Shown: positions 27,754 to 35,553 of the stretch, piece after piece
Layout of the letters: every line of letters starts with the position of its first letter
Position numbering within the stretch: position 1 is the first letter of the stretch
NCBI RefSeq assembly: GCF_000426245.1
Contig: NZ_AUEZ01000005.1
Span: forward strand, 140,309 to 204,308
Direction: 5' to 3'
Source: Bradyrhizobium sp. Ai1a-2
Lineage (GTDB): Bacteria; Pseudomonadota; Alphaproteobacteria; Rhizobiales; Xanthobacteraceae
DNA length: 64,000 bases
Program-made: the position numbers and the translations under genes
Notes under the pieces: generated by a model
What the model was told of the DNA's origin: nothing
The model's input: the letters and a program-made list of their open reading frames with translations, nothing else
Database searches by the model: none

Positions 27754-30612
27754 TCAGGGACGAGAGGTCTCGGCGCCGACCGCGCGAAGCTGACGTTCTG
27801 CCTCTTTGAGGTCAGCCGTTTCGAATCCTTCCGTGAATTGTCCGTACACGTCGCCCAGCAGCGCTCGTGCTTCGTCGACGCGCCCATGCTCCATCCACAG
27901 GCCCGCCAATGCCGTCGCTGAACGCAGTTCCCATCCAAGGGCGTGCTGTTGCCTGGCGCGGTCAAGCGAGTCCTTGAGCGAGGCCTCCGCCTCCGGCCAG
28001 TTCGCAGGCGAGGCCGCGAGCAGCACGGTCGCGCGAGCCCGCAGCAAATCCGGCAGTTCGAAGGTTCCGGAACCGTGCATGGCGTTGGCCACGGCCGCAT
28101 CGATGATGCTGGTGGCTTCTGCCGAGTTGCCGGTGCGGGCGAGACCTTCGGCCAAGGCGCGCGAATTGGACGGCAGGAGGATATTTCGCTGCTCGGTTCG
28201 CAAGGTGGACAACGCTTCACGCAAAGTCTCGATGCCAAGCTCCGTGTCGCCCCTTGCCAGCATTAGCGTTCCTCGCAAGCCCAGGCCGCCCGCCTTGTAC
28301 ATGGCGAGCGAGTACCTGCCAGCGTAGGCAATCAGCCGTTCTACGAGGTCTTCCGCGATCTGCCGATCTCCACGCCACAGGAACACCGGGGCGGTATAGA
28401 CCAGGCAGATGCAAAGCGAGACAGGATGCTCCTGCCTTTCGGCGACGTCGATGGCTCTATATGCGGCTTGAGCCGCCTGATCGGGAAGGCCGCGGTCCCA
28501 CAATGTCCGCGCGTAGCCGACCAAGGCTCGCACCTGGTGATCATATCCGAAGGCATGCAGCTCGCTCACGCCGGCTGCCGCTGCGAGCTCGAAGCCCTTT
28601 TTATAGCTGAGCTGTGCAGCCGCCTGGTCTCCCACCAGGTGATAACTCGCACCAAGCATCCACTCGGCCATCACGATTTCCCGGGGCCGGCCCAGTTTGC
28701 CGGCTATGGCAGCGTGACGCTGCGCTGTCGCCAGCGAGCCGCCAAAATCCGCGAGCCGCGCGCGATAAAGATTGAGACCGGTGAGAAATTCCAATTGGTA
28801 CGCAGCGTCTCCCATCGAATCGGCAAGGCTCAGTCCACGCTCCAGTGCCGTTCCCACCTCCCCGCTGTCGCTATGACCGTGGTTCGATGAAGTGGCCAAT
28901 GCCAGTTGCAGCCCCATTTCGAGCTTTGTCCCGCGATCCTCCTCAGATAGCGCGTGCAGAGTTTGCAGGCACCATCGGCGGCACTCGCTCAGCATCGACA
29001 TTCCAAGGAACAAGGGCACCGCCCCGGCGCCCAGCGCCACACCGACGGACCTGTCGCCTGACGGCGAAAAACTCCACTCGAGTGCCGCTCTGACGTCACC
29101 GGTCTGTCGCGAGTAAGGCGTTAGATCGCGATCCCGCACGGTGCTGGTCCGAAGCCCCACGAGGCGTTCGGCGTAATAGAGCGCATGCCGTCTTGCTGCT
29201 GCATTCGCGGCTCCCTGCTCCTTCAACTTGACCACGGCATAGGCCCGCGTCGTATCAAGCAGCCGATATGAGCTTGCGCTTCCCGTCAGCGAGACTGAGA
29301 TCAACGATTTGTCGACCAGGCTTGCGATGGTCGCAAACTGCAGTTCATCTCGGTCGGCCTCTGCTACGACGGTCTGCGCCATTTCCAGCGTGAATGCACC
29401 GACAAACACGGATAGCGCGCACAAGATCGCTTTCTCACGATCCGACAGGAGATCGTAGCTCCAGTCGAGCATGGCCTGCAGCGTCTGGTGCCGTGGCACG
29501 CTGCGCCGCCCCTGCCAAAGCAGCATCAAGCGGTCACCGATCAGTTCTGCCAGTCCGCCGATGCCGTAAGTGCTCGCCCTGCTGGCCGTCAGCTCGATTG
29601 CCAGCGGCATCCCGTCAAGCTGGCGACAGATATCGGCGACGAGGGGCGCGTCCTCATCGGTGAGCTCGTCCCGATATCCGCCGGCAGCGGCCCGGTCCAT
29701 GAAGAGCTGTACGGCAGGAGAGGCCAGGGCTTTGGCCGCCGTCAGCGCCTCCCCGCTTGCCGGACTGTCGAGAGAGCGAAGCGGATGAACGTTCTCGCCT
29801 TCGACGCGGAGGGATTCGCGGCTGGTCGCGATGATATGGACGAACGGCGCGTCGCGGAACAGGCCCTCCGCCAGAACGGCGACTGCCTCAATCACATGCT
29901 CGCAGCTATCGAGAACCAGCAGAAGACGCTTATCGGCGAGAAATGCGATCAGGCGTGATAGCGAGTCCTGCGTATGCCCGAGGCATCCAACCGCTGAAGC
30001 GATGGCCGGAACAACAAGCGCGCGCTCCTGCAGCGCGCTGAGGTCCACGAAATAGACCGCATCGCGGAACTCGTCCGCCAGCCCATGCGCGACAGCGACA
30101 GCCACCGTCGTCTTGCCCACCCCGCCCGGCCCGACGATGCTCACGAACCGCCGCGACGTTACTTCGAGGCACAAAGCTTCGACAGTCTCGTCGCGACCAA
30201 CGATTCGCTGCAAACGCGCAGGTAGCGTCTGGATCTTGCTGCGCTCCACAGGAGTGACCGTCGACTGGCCGCCTTTCACCGAGTGCTGGACCGGTGCAAC
30301 AAAACAATAACCGCGTCCGGGAACGTTGGTGATGTAGCGTGCACCGTCGCGACCATCACCGAGCGCTCTGCGCAGCCCCGCAACGGAAACCCGCAGGCTG
30401 GCCTCCTCGACGATGACATCCGGCCAGACCCGCTTGATCAAGTCCCGGTGGCTCACGACCTCCCCTGCCCGTTCGACCAAGGCAATCAGGACATCAAGGG
30501 CGCGGCTGCCCAGCGACACCTCCACGTCCCCGTTCATCAGCAGCCGTTCAGACACGGCCAGACGAAACGGCCCGAACTCGAATGCCTCACCTTCGTTAGC
30601 GCGTTGTTGCAA
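27754..30612 (-). CDS. winged-helix / STAND-like ATPase / TPR transcriptional regulator
   Basis: A 952-residue regulator. Residues 10-107 form an OmpR-type winged helix (SLGSRALDVLIALVERAGEV, ending YITNVPGRGYCFVAP). From about 135 is an NB-ARC/STAND-like ATPase with Walker A GPGGVGKT (161-168), Walker B LLLVLDSCEH and a sensor block IIATSRESLRVEGE. The remainder is TPR-like helical repeat ending in YGQFTEGFETADLKEA, the same closing motif as both SAM-cyclase proteins. It has no receiver domain, so ATP and ligand state would control DNA binding (inference). The start is TTG with GAGG upstream; no ATG fits the winged helix. Confidence 0.92.
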   Translation of the reverse strand: MQQRANEGEAFEFGPFRLAVSERLLMNGDVEVSLGSRALDVLIALVERAGEVVSHRDLIKRVWPDVIVEEASLRVSVAGLRRALGDGRDGARYITNVPGRGYCFVAPVQHSVKGGQSTVTPVERSKIQTLPARLQRIVGRDETVEALCLEVTSRRFVSIVGPGGVGKTTVAVAVAHGLADEFRDAVYFVDLSALQERALVVPAIASAVGCLGHTQDSLSRLIAFLADKRLLLVLDSCEHVIEAVAVLAEGLFRDAPFVHIIATSRESLRVEGENVHPLRSLDSPASGEALTAAKALASPAVQLFMDRAAAGGYRDELTDEDAPLVADICRQLDGMPLAIELTASRASTYGIGGLAELIGDRLMLLWQGRRSVPRHQTLQAMLDWSYDLLSDREKAILCALSVFVGAFTLEMAQTVVAEADRDELQFATIASLVDKSLISVSLTGSASSYRLLDTTRAYAVVKLKEQGAANAAARRHALYYAERLVGLRTSTVRDRDLTPYSRQTGDVRAALEWSFSPSGDRSVGVALGAGAVPLFLGMSMLSECRRWCLQTLHALSEEDRGTKLEMGLQLALATSSNHGHSDSGEVGTALERGLSLADSMGDAAYQLEFLTGLNLYRARLADFGGSLATAQRHAAIAGKLGRPREIVMAEWMLGASYHLVGDQAAAQLSYKKGFELAAAAGVSELHAFGYDHQVRALVGYARTLWDRGLPDQAAQAAYRAIDVAERQEHPVSLCICLVYTAPVFLWRGDRQIAEDLVERLIAYAGRYSLAMYKAGGLGLRGTLMLARGDTELGIETLREALSTLRTEQRNILLPSNSRALAEGLARTGNSAEATSIIDAAVANAMHGSGTFELPDLLRARATVLLAASPANWPEAEASLKDSLDRARQQHALGWELRSATALAGLWMEHGRVDEARALLGDVYGQFTEGFETADLKEAERQLRAVGAETSRP

Positions 30613-30843
30613 GGTAGCGACCTCGACCTTCGGTAGAGCAGTTGCTCACGCACACCTGGCGGCGTGCCCTAGACCGATGGAACTAACCGCCCACGAGAAC
30701 AAGTATACGACAATGTAAATCAGGGCACGCAAGAGCCGTCGCCTGCCTCAATTCGCCAGCGAGAGCTCCGCGCGAAGCTCGGAACCGCTTCACTCGTGCC
30801 CCGAACCTGCTTCCGGGATCGAGTTCGACGAATCCAACGACGC

Positions 30844-31461
30844 CTAGCGCGCCCGTGTCAGCGCGAGCCAGATGCCGCCACCGATCATGAAGCCGCCGGA
30901 GACGCGCGAAACCAGGCGGGTCCGCTGCTTGGAAAAGAACTTTCGCGCGCGGCCCGCGAGCAGTGCGTAGACCATGTCGCTCATTGCCGCCGTCACCATG
31001 AAGGTCACGCCAAGCAGCGCGACTTGCGGGAAGTGATCCTTGTTCAGGTCCACGAACTGCGGAATGAAAGCGCCGAAGAACACCAGCACTTTCGGATTCG
31101 ACAGCAGCACCAGAAATCCTTGAAGGAAAAATCCGCCGCGCGGCGGCGGTGGCGGCGCATCCGCGCTCAGTTCCTGGACCGGAGAGCGGATCAGCTTGAT
31201 CCCGAGCCAGATTAGGTAAGCCGCGCCGGCGACGCGCACCCAGTCGAACCAGTAGCCCATCGTCGCCATCAGCGAGGTGAGGCCGACGGCGACGATGCCG
31301 ATCACGATCGCCAGCCCCGCCTGCGCGCCCAGCACATTGGTCAGCGCGGCGCGGGTGCCATGGCGCAGGCCGTTGGCGATCACCAGCGTGACGATCGGGC
31401 CGGGCAACAAAGCGAGCGCAATGCAGGCGGCGACGTAGGCGAGATAGGCTTGCAGGGACAT
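30844..31461 (-). CDS. LysE-family amino-acid/metabolite exporter
   Basis: A 205-residue inner-membrane protein with about six hydrophobic helices. The N-terminal LLPGPIVTLVIANGLRHGTR is the LysE/RhtB signature. LLSNPKVLVFFGAFIPQFVD is the second conserved block. A short Pro-rich cytoplasmic loop (PPPPPRGG) lies between helices three and four. ATG 31461 is chosen since the first helix starts there. Family members export amino acids or homoserine lactones; the substrate cannot be told. It ends near 30844, facing away from the winged-helix regulator. Confidence 0.92.
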   Translation of the reverse strand: MSLQAYLAYVAACIALALLPGPIVTLVIANGLRHGTRAALTNVLGAQAGLAIVIGIVAVGLTSLMATMGYWFDWVRVAGAAYLIWLGIKLIRSPVQELSADAPPPPPRGGFFLQGFLVLLSNPKVLVFFGAFIPQFVDLNKDHFPQVALLGVTFMVTAAMSDMVYALLAGRARKFFSKQRTRLVSRVSGGFMIGGGIWLALTRAR

Positions 31462-31536
31462 GGAAGGACTCGGCTGGAGGCGTTCGTTGCATAATAAAGA
31501 CGTCGATGCCCGGGACAAGCCCGGGCATGAGCATTC

Positions 31537-32076
31537 CTACTGCGTGTTCATCGCTAATTTTACCCATCGCGCCGTCTCTGCCGACGCCAGCAATTCCAGT
31601 GCCGCGCGCTGCACCACCGCCGCATCTCCCCTGCCCTGCGCCGCTGCCACCAGGAGATCGCAACGGTGCGAGACGGCGATGCCGATCGCTCCATGCGGCG
31701 CGCCATCGCCGGTCTTCAGCTCGTAGGCCCTGATGCGTCCGGGCATATCCGCAACGCGCACTGCTTTTCCTGCCTGCAGCGGCACAAAATGCGGACTGAT
31801 CAGGTCGACATCCGCGACGCGGTCGACCTCATCGTCGTCGGCGACGCCGGTCGCGCAGTTGCAGAAGCCGAGCTTTGGCCGGATGTAGACCTCGATATCG
31901 CCGCCACAGGCCGCCGCATTGCAGCGGAATGCACGACCGGCGGGCCAGCCGTCGCGCGCAAACGGCCAGGCGATCTCTTGCCATATCGCGTGCGGCGTCG
32001 AAGCCTCGTAGGCCGGGACGCCCGCGAGGGCGCCGAGGACAAGTGCTGCAATCGCGACCACCAGCCAGGCACGCAT
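31537..32076 (-). CDS. exported cysteine-containing protein paired with the LVIVD gene
   Basis: A 179-residue protein with an N-terminal hydrophobic segment (AWLVVAIAALVLGALAGVPA) acting as signal or anchor. Cysteines at 52, 57, 72 and 74 (RCNAAACGGD, GFCNCATG), plus one in SHRCDLL, could form disulfides or bind a metal. No family is recognised. Its start is only seven bases after the stop of the LVIVD-repeat gene on the same strand, so they form an operon and probably act together outside the cytoplasm. Confidence 0.75.
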   Translation of the reverse strand: MRAWLVVAIAALVLGALAGVPAYEASTPHAIWQEIAWPFARDGWPAGRAFRCNAAACGGDIEVYIRPKLGFCNCATGVADDDEVDRVADVDLISPHFVPLQAGKAVRVADMPGRIRAYELKTGDGAPHGAIGIAVSHRCDLLVAAAQGRGDAAVVQRAALELLASAETARWVKLAMNTQ

Positions 32077-32083
32077 TCGTCCC

Positions 32084-33526
32084 TCACGGCAGGCCAGCGA
32101 TGGCGCGCGCCTCGCCGGTCAATTCAAGGATGTGCAGTCCGGTATTGGCGCGGTCAACCGCATAGATATAGCCACGGTCGTCGGTTTCGACATTGTTGGT
32201 CTGGATCGCGACCTTGCAGCGATCCTTGCCCTCGATGGGGACACAGCGTTTGTCAGTTGCCGGTGTGATCGACGGGATGAAGTAGCCGACCTCCCTGGGG
32301 TGATAGGGATCGCGGATATCGAGCGCACGCACTCCGGCATTGAAGAACGCGATGAAGGCCATTTTCTTGTAGTAGACCGGCGCCATGCTCTCGTTGGAGG
32401 AATGCGAGCCGAACCGCCCACCGCGCTCGCAGAACGAGCCGCTCGCCTCCGGCACGGTGTAACTCGAGATCATCATTGGCCGCGTCTCGGTGGTGACGTC
32501 GGCAAACCACACCATCTGCCGCGCCTCGCCGCATTCGTTCAAAATCGCCTCGTCGACGATCATCACGATGTCACGGGTCTTGCCGTCCTTGTCATGCGCG
32601 AATTCCGCGACTGGCATGCCCGGCATCGGGAACGTCGTGTGCGCGCCGTTGAGCGCCGACAGAGGCATGCGCGATATTTCGGGATAGCGGAGATTTACGG
32701 CGATCGGCTCCTTCGGCCCGTTGAGCAATTTCTCCCGGTCGACGATCTGCAGGAAGCCGCCCTTGTTGGTGCCATAGCCGAGATAGACGCGGTTGCCGGA
32801 TGGCCCCGTCGAGATCGGCCCGTGCAGTTCGGTCGGCACGGCGCCGGTCGAACCTGGCTCCTGGCCCGGCAGGCCGAAATCCCTGATCTTGGCGGGATGC
32901 GCGGGATCGCTGAGATCGTAGATCTGCGTCATGCGACGGGTGCGCCAGTCCGGCGCGCCCGACACCAGGAAGGCGATGCCGGTGTCGCACTCCCACCAGC
33001 TCTTGTGCGTGTCCTTCAATCCCCCGATCCGCGTGATCAGCGCGGGATTGGCGGGATCGGCGACATTCCAGATCTCATGCGCCTCGCTGCCGAAGGTACG
33101 CAGCATATAGACCGCGTTGCGATCCCCCTTCGGCAGGTCCTTGCCGTCGCAGATGCGCACCATCTGCCCGCCACCGGATTCATATTTGCCCTCCTGCCCC
33201 GGAATGTGACGCAGATATTTCGGATGCGCGGGATCGGTGACATCGACGATCGACGTGCCGTTGGGTTCCGGCTTGCCGGTCATCGGATTGACGGGATCGG
33301 GGATCTCGTCAGTGCCGCCGTGATGGCCGATATAGGCGATCCAGCGGTCGCCCTGATGATGGATGGTAGGCTGGTAGGCGCTGCGCGCCTGCAGGTCGTT
33401 GGTTCCCACCAATCTCATGTTGGATGCTTCGGGCGGGGCTCCAATCTTTTGCTGCTCCGCATAAGCGCCCGCGCCCCCGAGAAATGCAATTGCCACACAC
33501 AGCGCAAGTTTGCCGCCACCCTTCAT
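32084..33526 (-). CDS. exported LVIVD-repeat (beta-propeller-like) protein
   Basis: A 480-residue protein with a Sec signal (LALCVAIAFLGGAGAYAEQQ). The body carries repeats of the LVIVD type, for example TSIVDVTDPAHPKYLRHI, HEIWNVADPANPALITRI, MTQIYDLSDPAHPAKIRDFG and VRALDIRDPYHPREVGYF. These repeats are known from bacterial surface proteins and are thought to form beta-propellers. Several cysteines are scattered along the chain. It is transcribed divergently from the ArsR gene and directly ahead of the cysteine-containing partner. Function is unknown; a ligand-binding or enzymatic propeller is plausible. Confidence 0.85.
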   Translation of the reverse strand: MKGGGKLALCVAIAFLGGAGAYAEQQKIGAPPEASNMRLVGTNDLQARSAYQPTIHHQGDRWIAYIGHHGGTDEIPDPVNPMTGKPEPNGTSIVDVTDPAHPKYLRHIPGQEGKYESGGGQMVRICDGKDLPKGDRNAVYMLRTFGSEAHEIWNVADPANPALITRIGGLKDTHKSWWECDTGIAFLVSGAPDWRTRRMTQIYDLSDPAHPAKIRDFGLPGQEPGSTGAVPTELHGPISTGPSGNRVYLGYGTNKGGFLQIVDREKLLNGPKEPIAVNLRYPEISRMPLSALNGAHTTFPMPGMPVAEFAHDKDGKTRDIVMIVDEAILNECGEARQMVWFADVTTETRPMMISSYTVPEASGSFCERGGRFGSHSSNESMAPVYYKKMAFIAFFNAGVRALDIRDPYHPREVGYFIPSITPATDKRCVPIEGKDRCKVAIQTNNVETDDRGYIYAVDRANTGLHILELTGEARAIAGLP

Positions 33527-33608
33527 GCGTCACTCCCATTGTTGCAAAGCCAATCTGCGTTGGCTGGCTGCACGATAACACGGCTGAATGCCGTGCCAAA
33601 ACACGCCC

Positions 33609-33638
33609 TTGACATGCAACCATTTGGTTGCCTATTGT
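33609..33638 (+). promoter_or_regulatory. sigma70-like promoter of the ArsR/SRPBCC operon
   Basis: TTGACA at 33609-33614 and TATTGT at 33633-33638 are separated by 18 bases. Transcription would start about seven bases further on, at or next to the A of the ArsR ATG (33646), so the message appears leaderless. No ribosome binding site is visible before that ATG, which agrees. Confidence 0.7.
33616..33631. promoter_or_regulatory. palindromic operator inside the ArsR promoter spacer
   Basis: GCAACCATTTGGTTGC is a perfect inverted repeat with 7-base arms and a 2-base centre. It fills the spacer between the -35 and -10 boxes. A dimeric ArsR-type repressor bound here would block RNA polymerase, which suggests autoregulation. 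Confidence 0.75.
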
Positions 33639-33645
33639 CCAGCGC

Positions 33646-33960
33646 ATGGACGAAGTCTTCAAAGCGCTTGCGGACGCATCGCGGCGGTCGCTGCTGGATA
33701 GGCTTCACGCCAGAAACGGACAGACACTGAACGAACTGTGCGAGGGCCTCGCCATGACGCGGCAGGCGGTCACCAAGCACCTTGCGATTCTTGAAGAGGC
33801 CAACCTCGTCAGCACGTTCAAGCATGGCCGCGAGAAGCTGCACTACCTCAACCCGGTGCCGATCCATCAGATCGGCGAACGATGGATCAGGAAATTCGAG
33901 CGCGCCAAGCTGGTCGCGCTCGGCGAGTTGAAACGGCAATTGGAGCAGCGTGATGAGTAA
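33646..33960 (+). CDS. ArsR/SmtB-family transcriptional repressor
   Basis: A 104-residue winged-helix protein (VFKALADASRRSLLDRLHAR, LCEGLAMTRQAVTKHLAILE) matching the ArsR subgroup that accompanies SRPBCC proteins. The usual metal-binding cysteines are absent, so it probably senses something other than arsenic or zinc. ATG 33646 starts at the conserved MDEVFKALAD. A TTG at 33628 lies within the operator and is unlikely. Its stop overlaps the next gene's ATG by eight bases. Confidence 0.93.
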   Translation: MDEVFKALADASRRSLLDRLHARNGQTLNELCEGLAMTRQAVTKHLAILEEANLVSTFKHGREKLHYLNPVPIHQIGERWIRKFERAKLVALGELKRQLEQRDE

Positions 33961-34414
33961 GCCGGAATTCGTCTATGTGATCTACATCGAGGCTTCTTGC
34001 GAAAAGGTCTGGGATGCGCTGATCGATCCGGAGATGACCAAGGATTATTGGGGCAGGCATCGCAACACCTCCGATTGGAGCAAGGGCGCGAAGTGGCAGC
34101 ATGAGGATTACGACGATCCTTCCAACGTCGCCATCGCCGGCACCGTCATCGAGAGCGAACGCCCGCACCGACTCGTGCTCAGCTGGGCGCAGCCGGCGAA
34201 TCTCGCTAATCCCGACAAGGTGTCCCGCGTCACCTTCACAATCGAGGAGCAGTTCGGCTCGACCAGGCTGACGGTCGTGCACAGCGAACTCGACGACGAG
34301 ATGCTGCGCGGCGTCAGCGCCGGCTGGCCCCCGATCCTGTCGAGCATGAAAACGCTGCTGGAGACAGGCGCGTCAATGCCGATGACGCGCCGACGCTGGA
34401 AAAGCGGCAAGTAG
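33953..34414 (+). CDS. SRPBCC/AHSA1-like protein, first of three in tandem
   Basis: A 153-residue single-domain START/Bet v1-like protein (KPEFVYVIYIEASCEKVWDAL; WPPILSSMKTLLETG). The fold has a large hydrophobic cavity for small ligands or an Hsp90-cochaperone-like role. The ATG overlaps the ArsR stop, with GGAGCAGCG before it, so translation is coupled. A Cys replaces Pro in the ASxEKVW block seen in its sisters. The tail is Arg/Lys-rich and shorter than in the others. Confidence 0.93.
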   Translation: MSKPEFVYVIYIEASCEKVWDALIDPEMTKDYWGRHRNTSDWSKGAKWQHEDYDDPSNVAIAGTVIESERPHRLVLSWAQPANLANPDKVSRVTFTIEEQFGSTRLTVVHSELDDEMLRGVSAGWPPILSSMKTLLETGASMPMTRRRWKSGK

Positions 34415-34432
34415 TTTCGCAGGGAGTTCAAC

Positions 34433-34900
34433 ATGTCCAAGCCGGAATTCGTATACGTCACCTATATCGAGACCACGCCGGAGAAATTGTGGGAGGCGCT
34501 GACCAATAGCGAGTTCACCACGCGTTACTGGTTCAACACGGAAGTGAAATCCGACTGGAAGGTGGGCTCCCCGTTCGCGCTGGTCATGAACGGCACCACG
34601 ACGGACGTGGGCGAAATCCTCGAGGCGGACCGGCCGCGGCGCCTCGCTTACACCTTCAAGCACCAGCTTGATGAGAAAGTGCGCAAGGAGCCGCCGACCA
34701 AGGTCACCTTCACCATCGAGCCCCACGGCGACCTCGTGAAGCTGACCCTGACGCATGAAGGCTTCGTCGCAGGCAGCAGGCTGCTCGACGGCATCTCCAA
34801 GGGATGGCCGGCGATCCTGTCCGGACTCAAGACCCTGCTCGAGACCGGCAAAGTGTTCGCGATCCCGCATCGTGCGCTTGAGATCGAAGGGTTCGAATAA
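34433..34900 (+). CDS. SRPBCC/AHSA1-like protein, second of three
   Basis: A 155-residue protein closely related to the preceding one: KPEFVYVTYIETTPEKLWEA near the start and WPAILSGLKTLLETGKVF near the end. The first bases of the two genes are also alike at DNA level (CCAAGCCGGAATTCGTATAC and AGTAAGCCGGAATTCGTCTA), evidence of duplication. The gap to the first copy is 18 bases. Ligand unknown. Confidence 0.93.
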   Translation: MSKPEFVYVTYIETTPEKLWEALTNSEFTTRYWFNTEVKSDWKVGSPFALVMNGTTTDVGEILEADRPRRLAYTFKHQLDEKVRKEPPTKVTFTIEPHGDLVKLTLTHEGFVAGSRLLDGISKGWPAILSGLKTLLETGKVFAIPHRALEIEGFE

Positions 34901-34932
34901 AGATGAAGATCTATCGGAGGATTCGAGAGGAT

Positions 34933-35445
34933 ATGAACATCGATAAATTCAAGCCGGCGATCGTCTACACGATCTATATCGCGTCCACACCGGAGAAGGT
35001 CTGGGAGGCACTGACCAGTGCCGAGTTCAGCCGGAAGTATTTTTCCGGCAACGCCGTCGAGGTCGATCTCCGTGTCGGCGGCGCATTCATGGTGCGCACG
35101 CCAGACGGCGCGCCGCACATCACCGGCGAGGTGATCGAATGCGAGCCGGCGCGGAAGCTGACGGTGACCTTCAACGTCAACTGGCCGGCGCTGGTGGAAA
35201 AGCTGGGACCGACGCTTGTGACCTATGAGATCGAACCGGCCGGCGACGCGGTCAAGCTGACGCTGCTGCAATCGCACGACCGGCCGCTCAGCGACGATAT
35301 CCTCTCCGGCGGGCGGGCCGGCTGGCCCGCGATCCTCTCCAGCCTCAAGAGCCTGCTGGAGACCGGCGAGGCGATGGTCATCAAGATGCAGCCGCCGGCG
35401 CGAATGATGGCGGCGCTGAAGGAGCTGGGTATCGCGACGCCGTAA
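34933..35445 (+). CDS. SRPBCC/AHSA1-like protein, third of three
   Basis: A 170-residue member: YTIYIASTPEKVWEALTSAE near the start, WPAILSSLKSLLETGEAMVI, and a C-terminal tail MQPPARMMAALKELGIATP not found in its sisters. ATG 34933 is chosen over 34903 because GAGAGGAT precedes it and the conserved domain starts shortly after. It closes the ArsR operon; a palindromic repeat follows at 35458. Confidence 0.92.
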   Translation: MNIDKFKPAIVYTIYIASTPEKVWEALTSAEFSRKYFSGNAVEVDLRVGGAFMVRTPDGAPHITGEVIECEPARKLTVTFNVNWPALVEKLGPTLVTYEIEPAGDAVKLTLLQSHDRPLSDDILSGGRAGWPAILSSLKSLLETGEAMVIKMQPPARMMAALKELGIATP

Positions 35446-35457
35446 AGGCGACGGTCC

Positions 35458-35548
35458 CGTAGCCCGGGTGAAGCGCCAGCGTAACCCGGGGCCACTCGCA
35501 AGGCCGAAGCAGGAGTCCCGGGTTGCGCTTCGCTCCACCCGGGCTACG
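35458..35548 (+). repeat. dispersed palindromic element, type CGTAGCCCGGGTG, copy 1
   Basis: Its ends CGTAGCCCGGGTG and CACCCGGGCTACG are inverted repeats, with an inner pair around AACCCGGG and CCCGGGTT. The 91-base element fills the gap between the convergent SRPBCC and acyl-CoA synthetase genes and could act as a bidirectional terminator. A second copy lies at 60287 in the opposite orientation. Confidence 0.85.
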
Positions 35549-35553
35549 AACCT

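Noticed and set aside
32132..33730. 532-codon plus-strand frame
   Set aside because: Antisense to the LVIVD-repeat gene and running into the ArsR gene in another frame.
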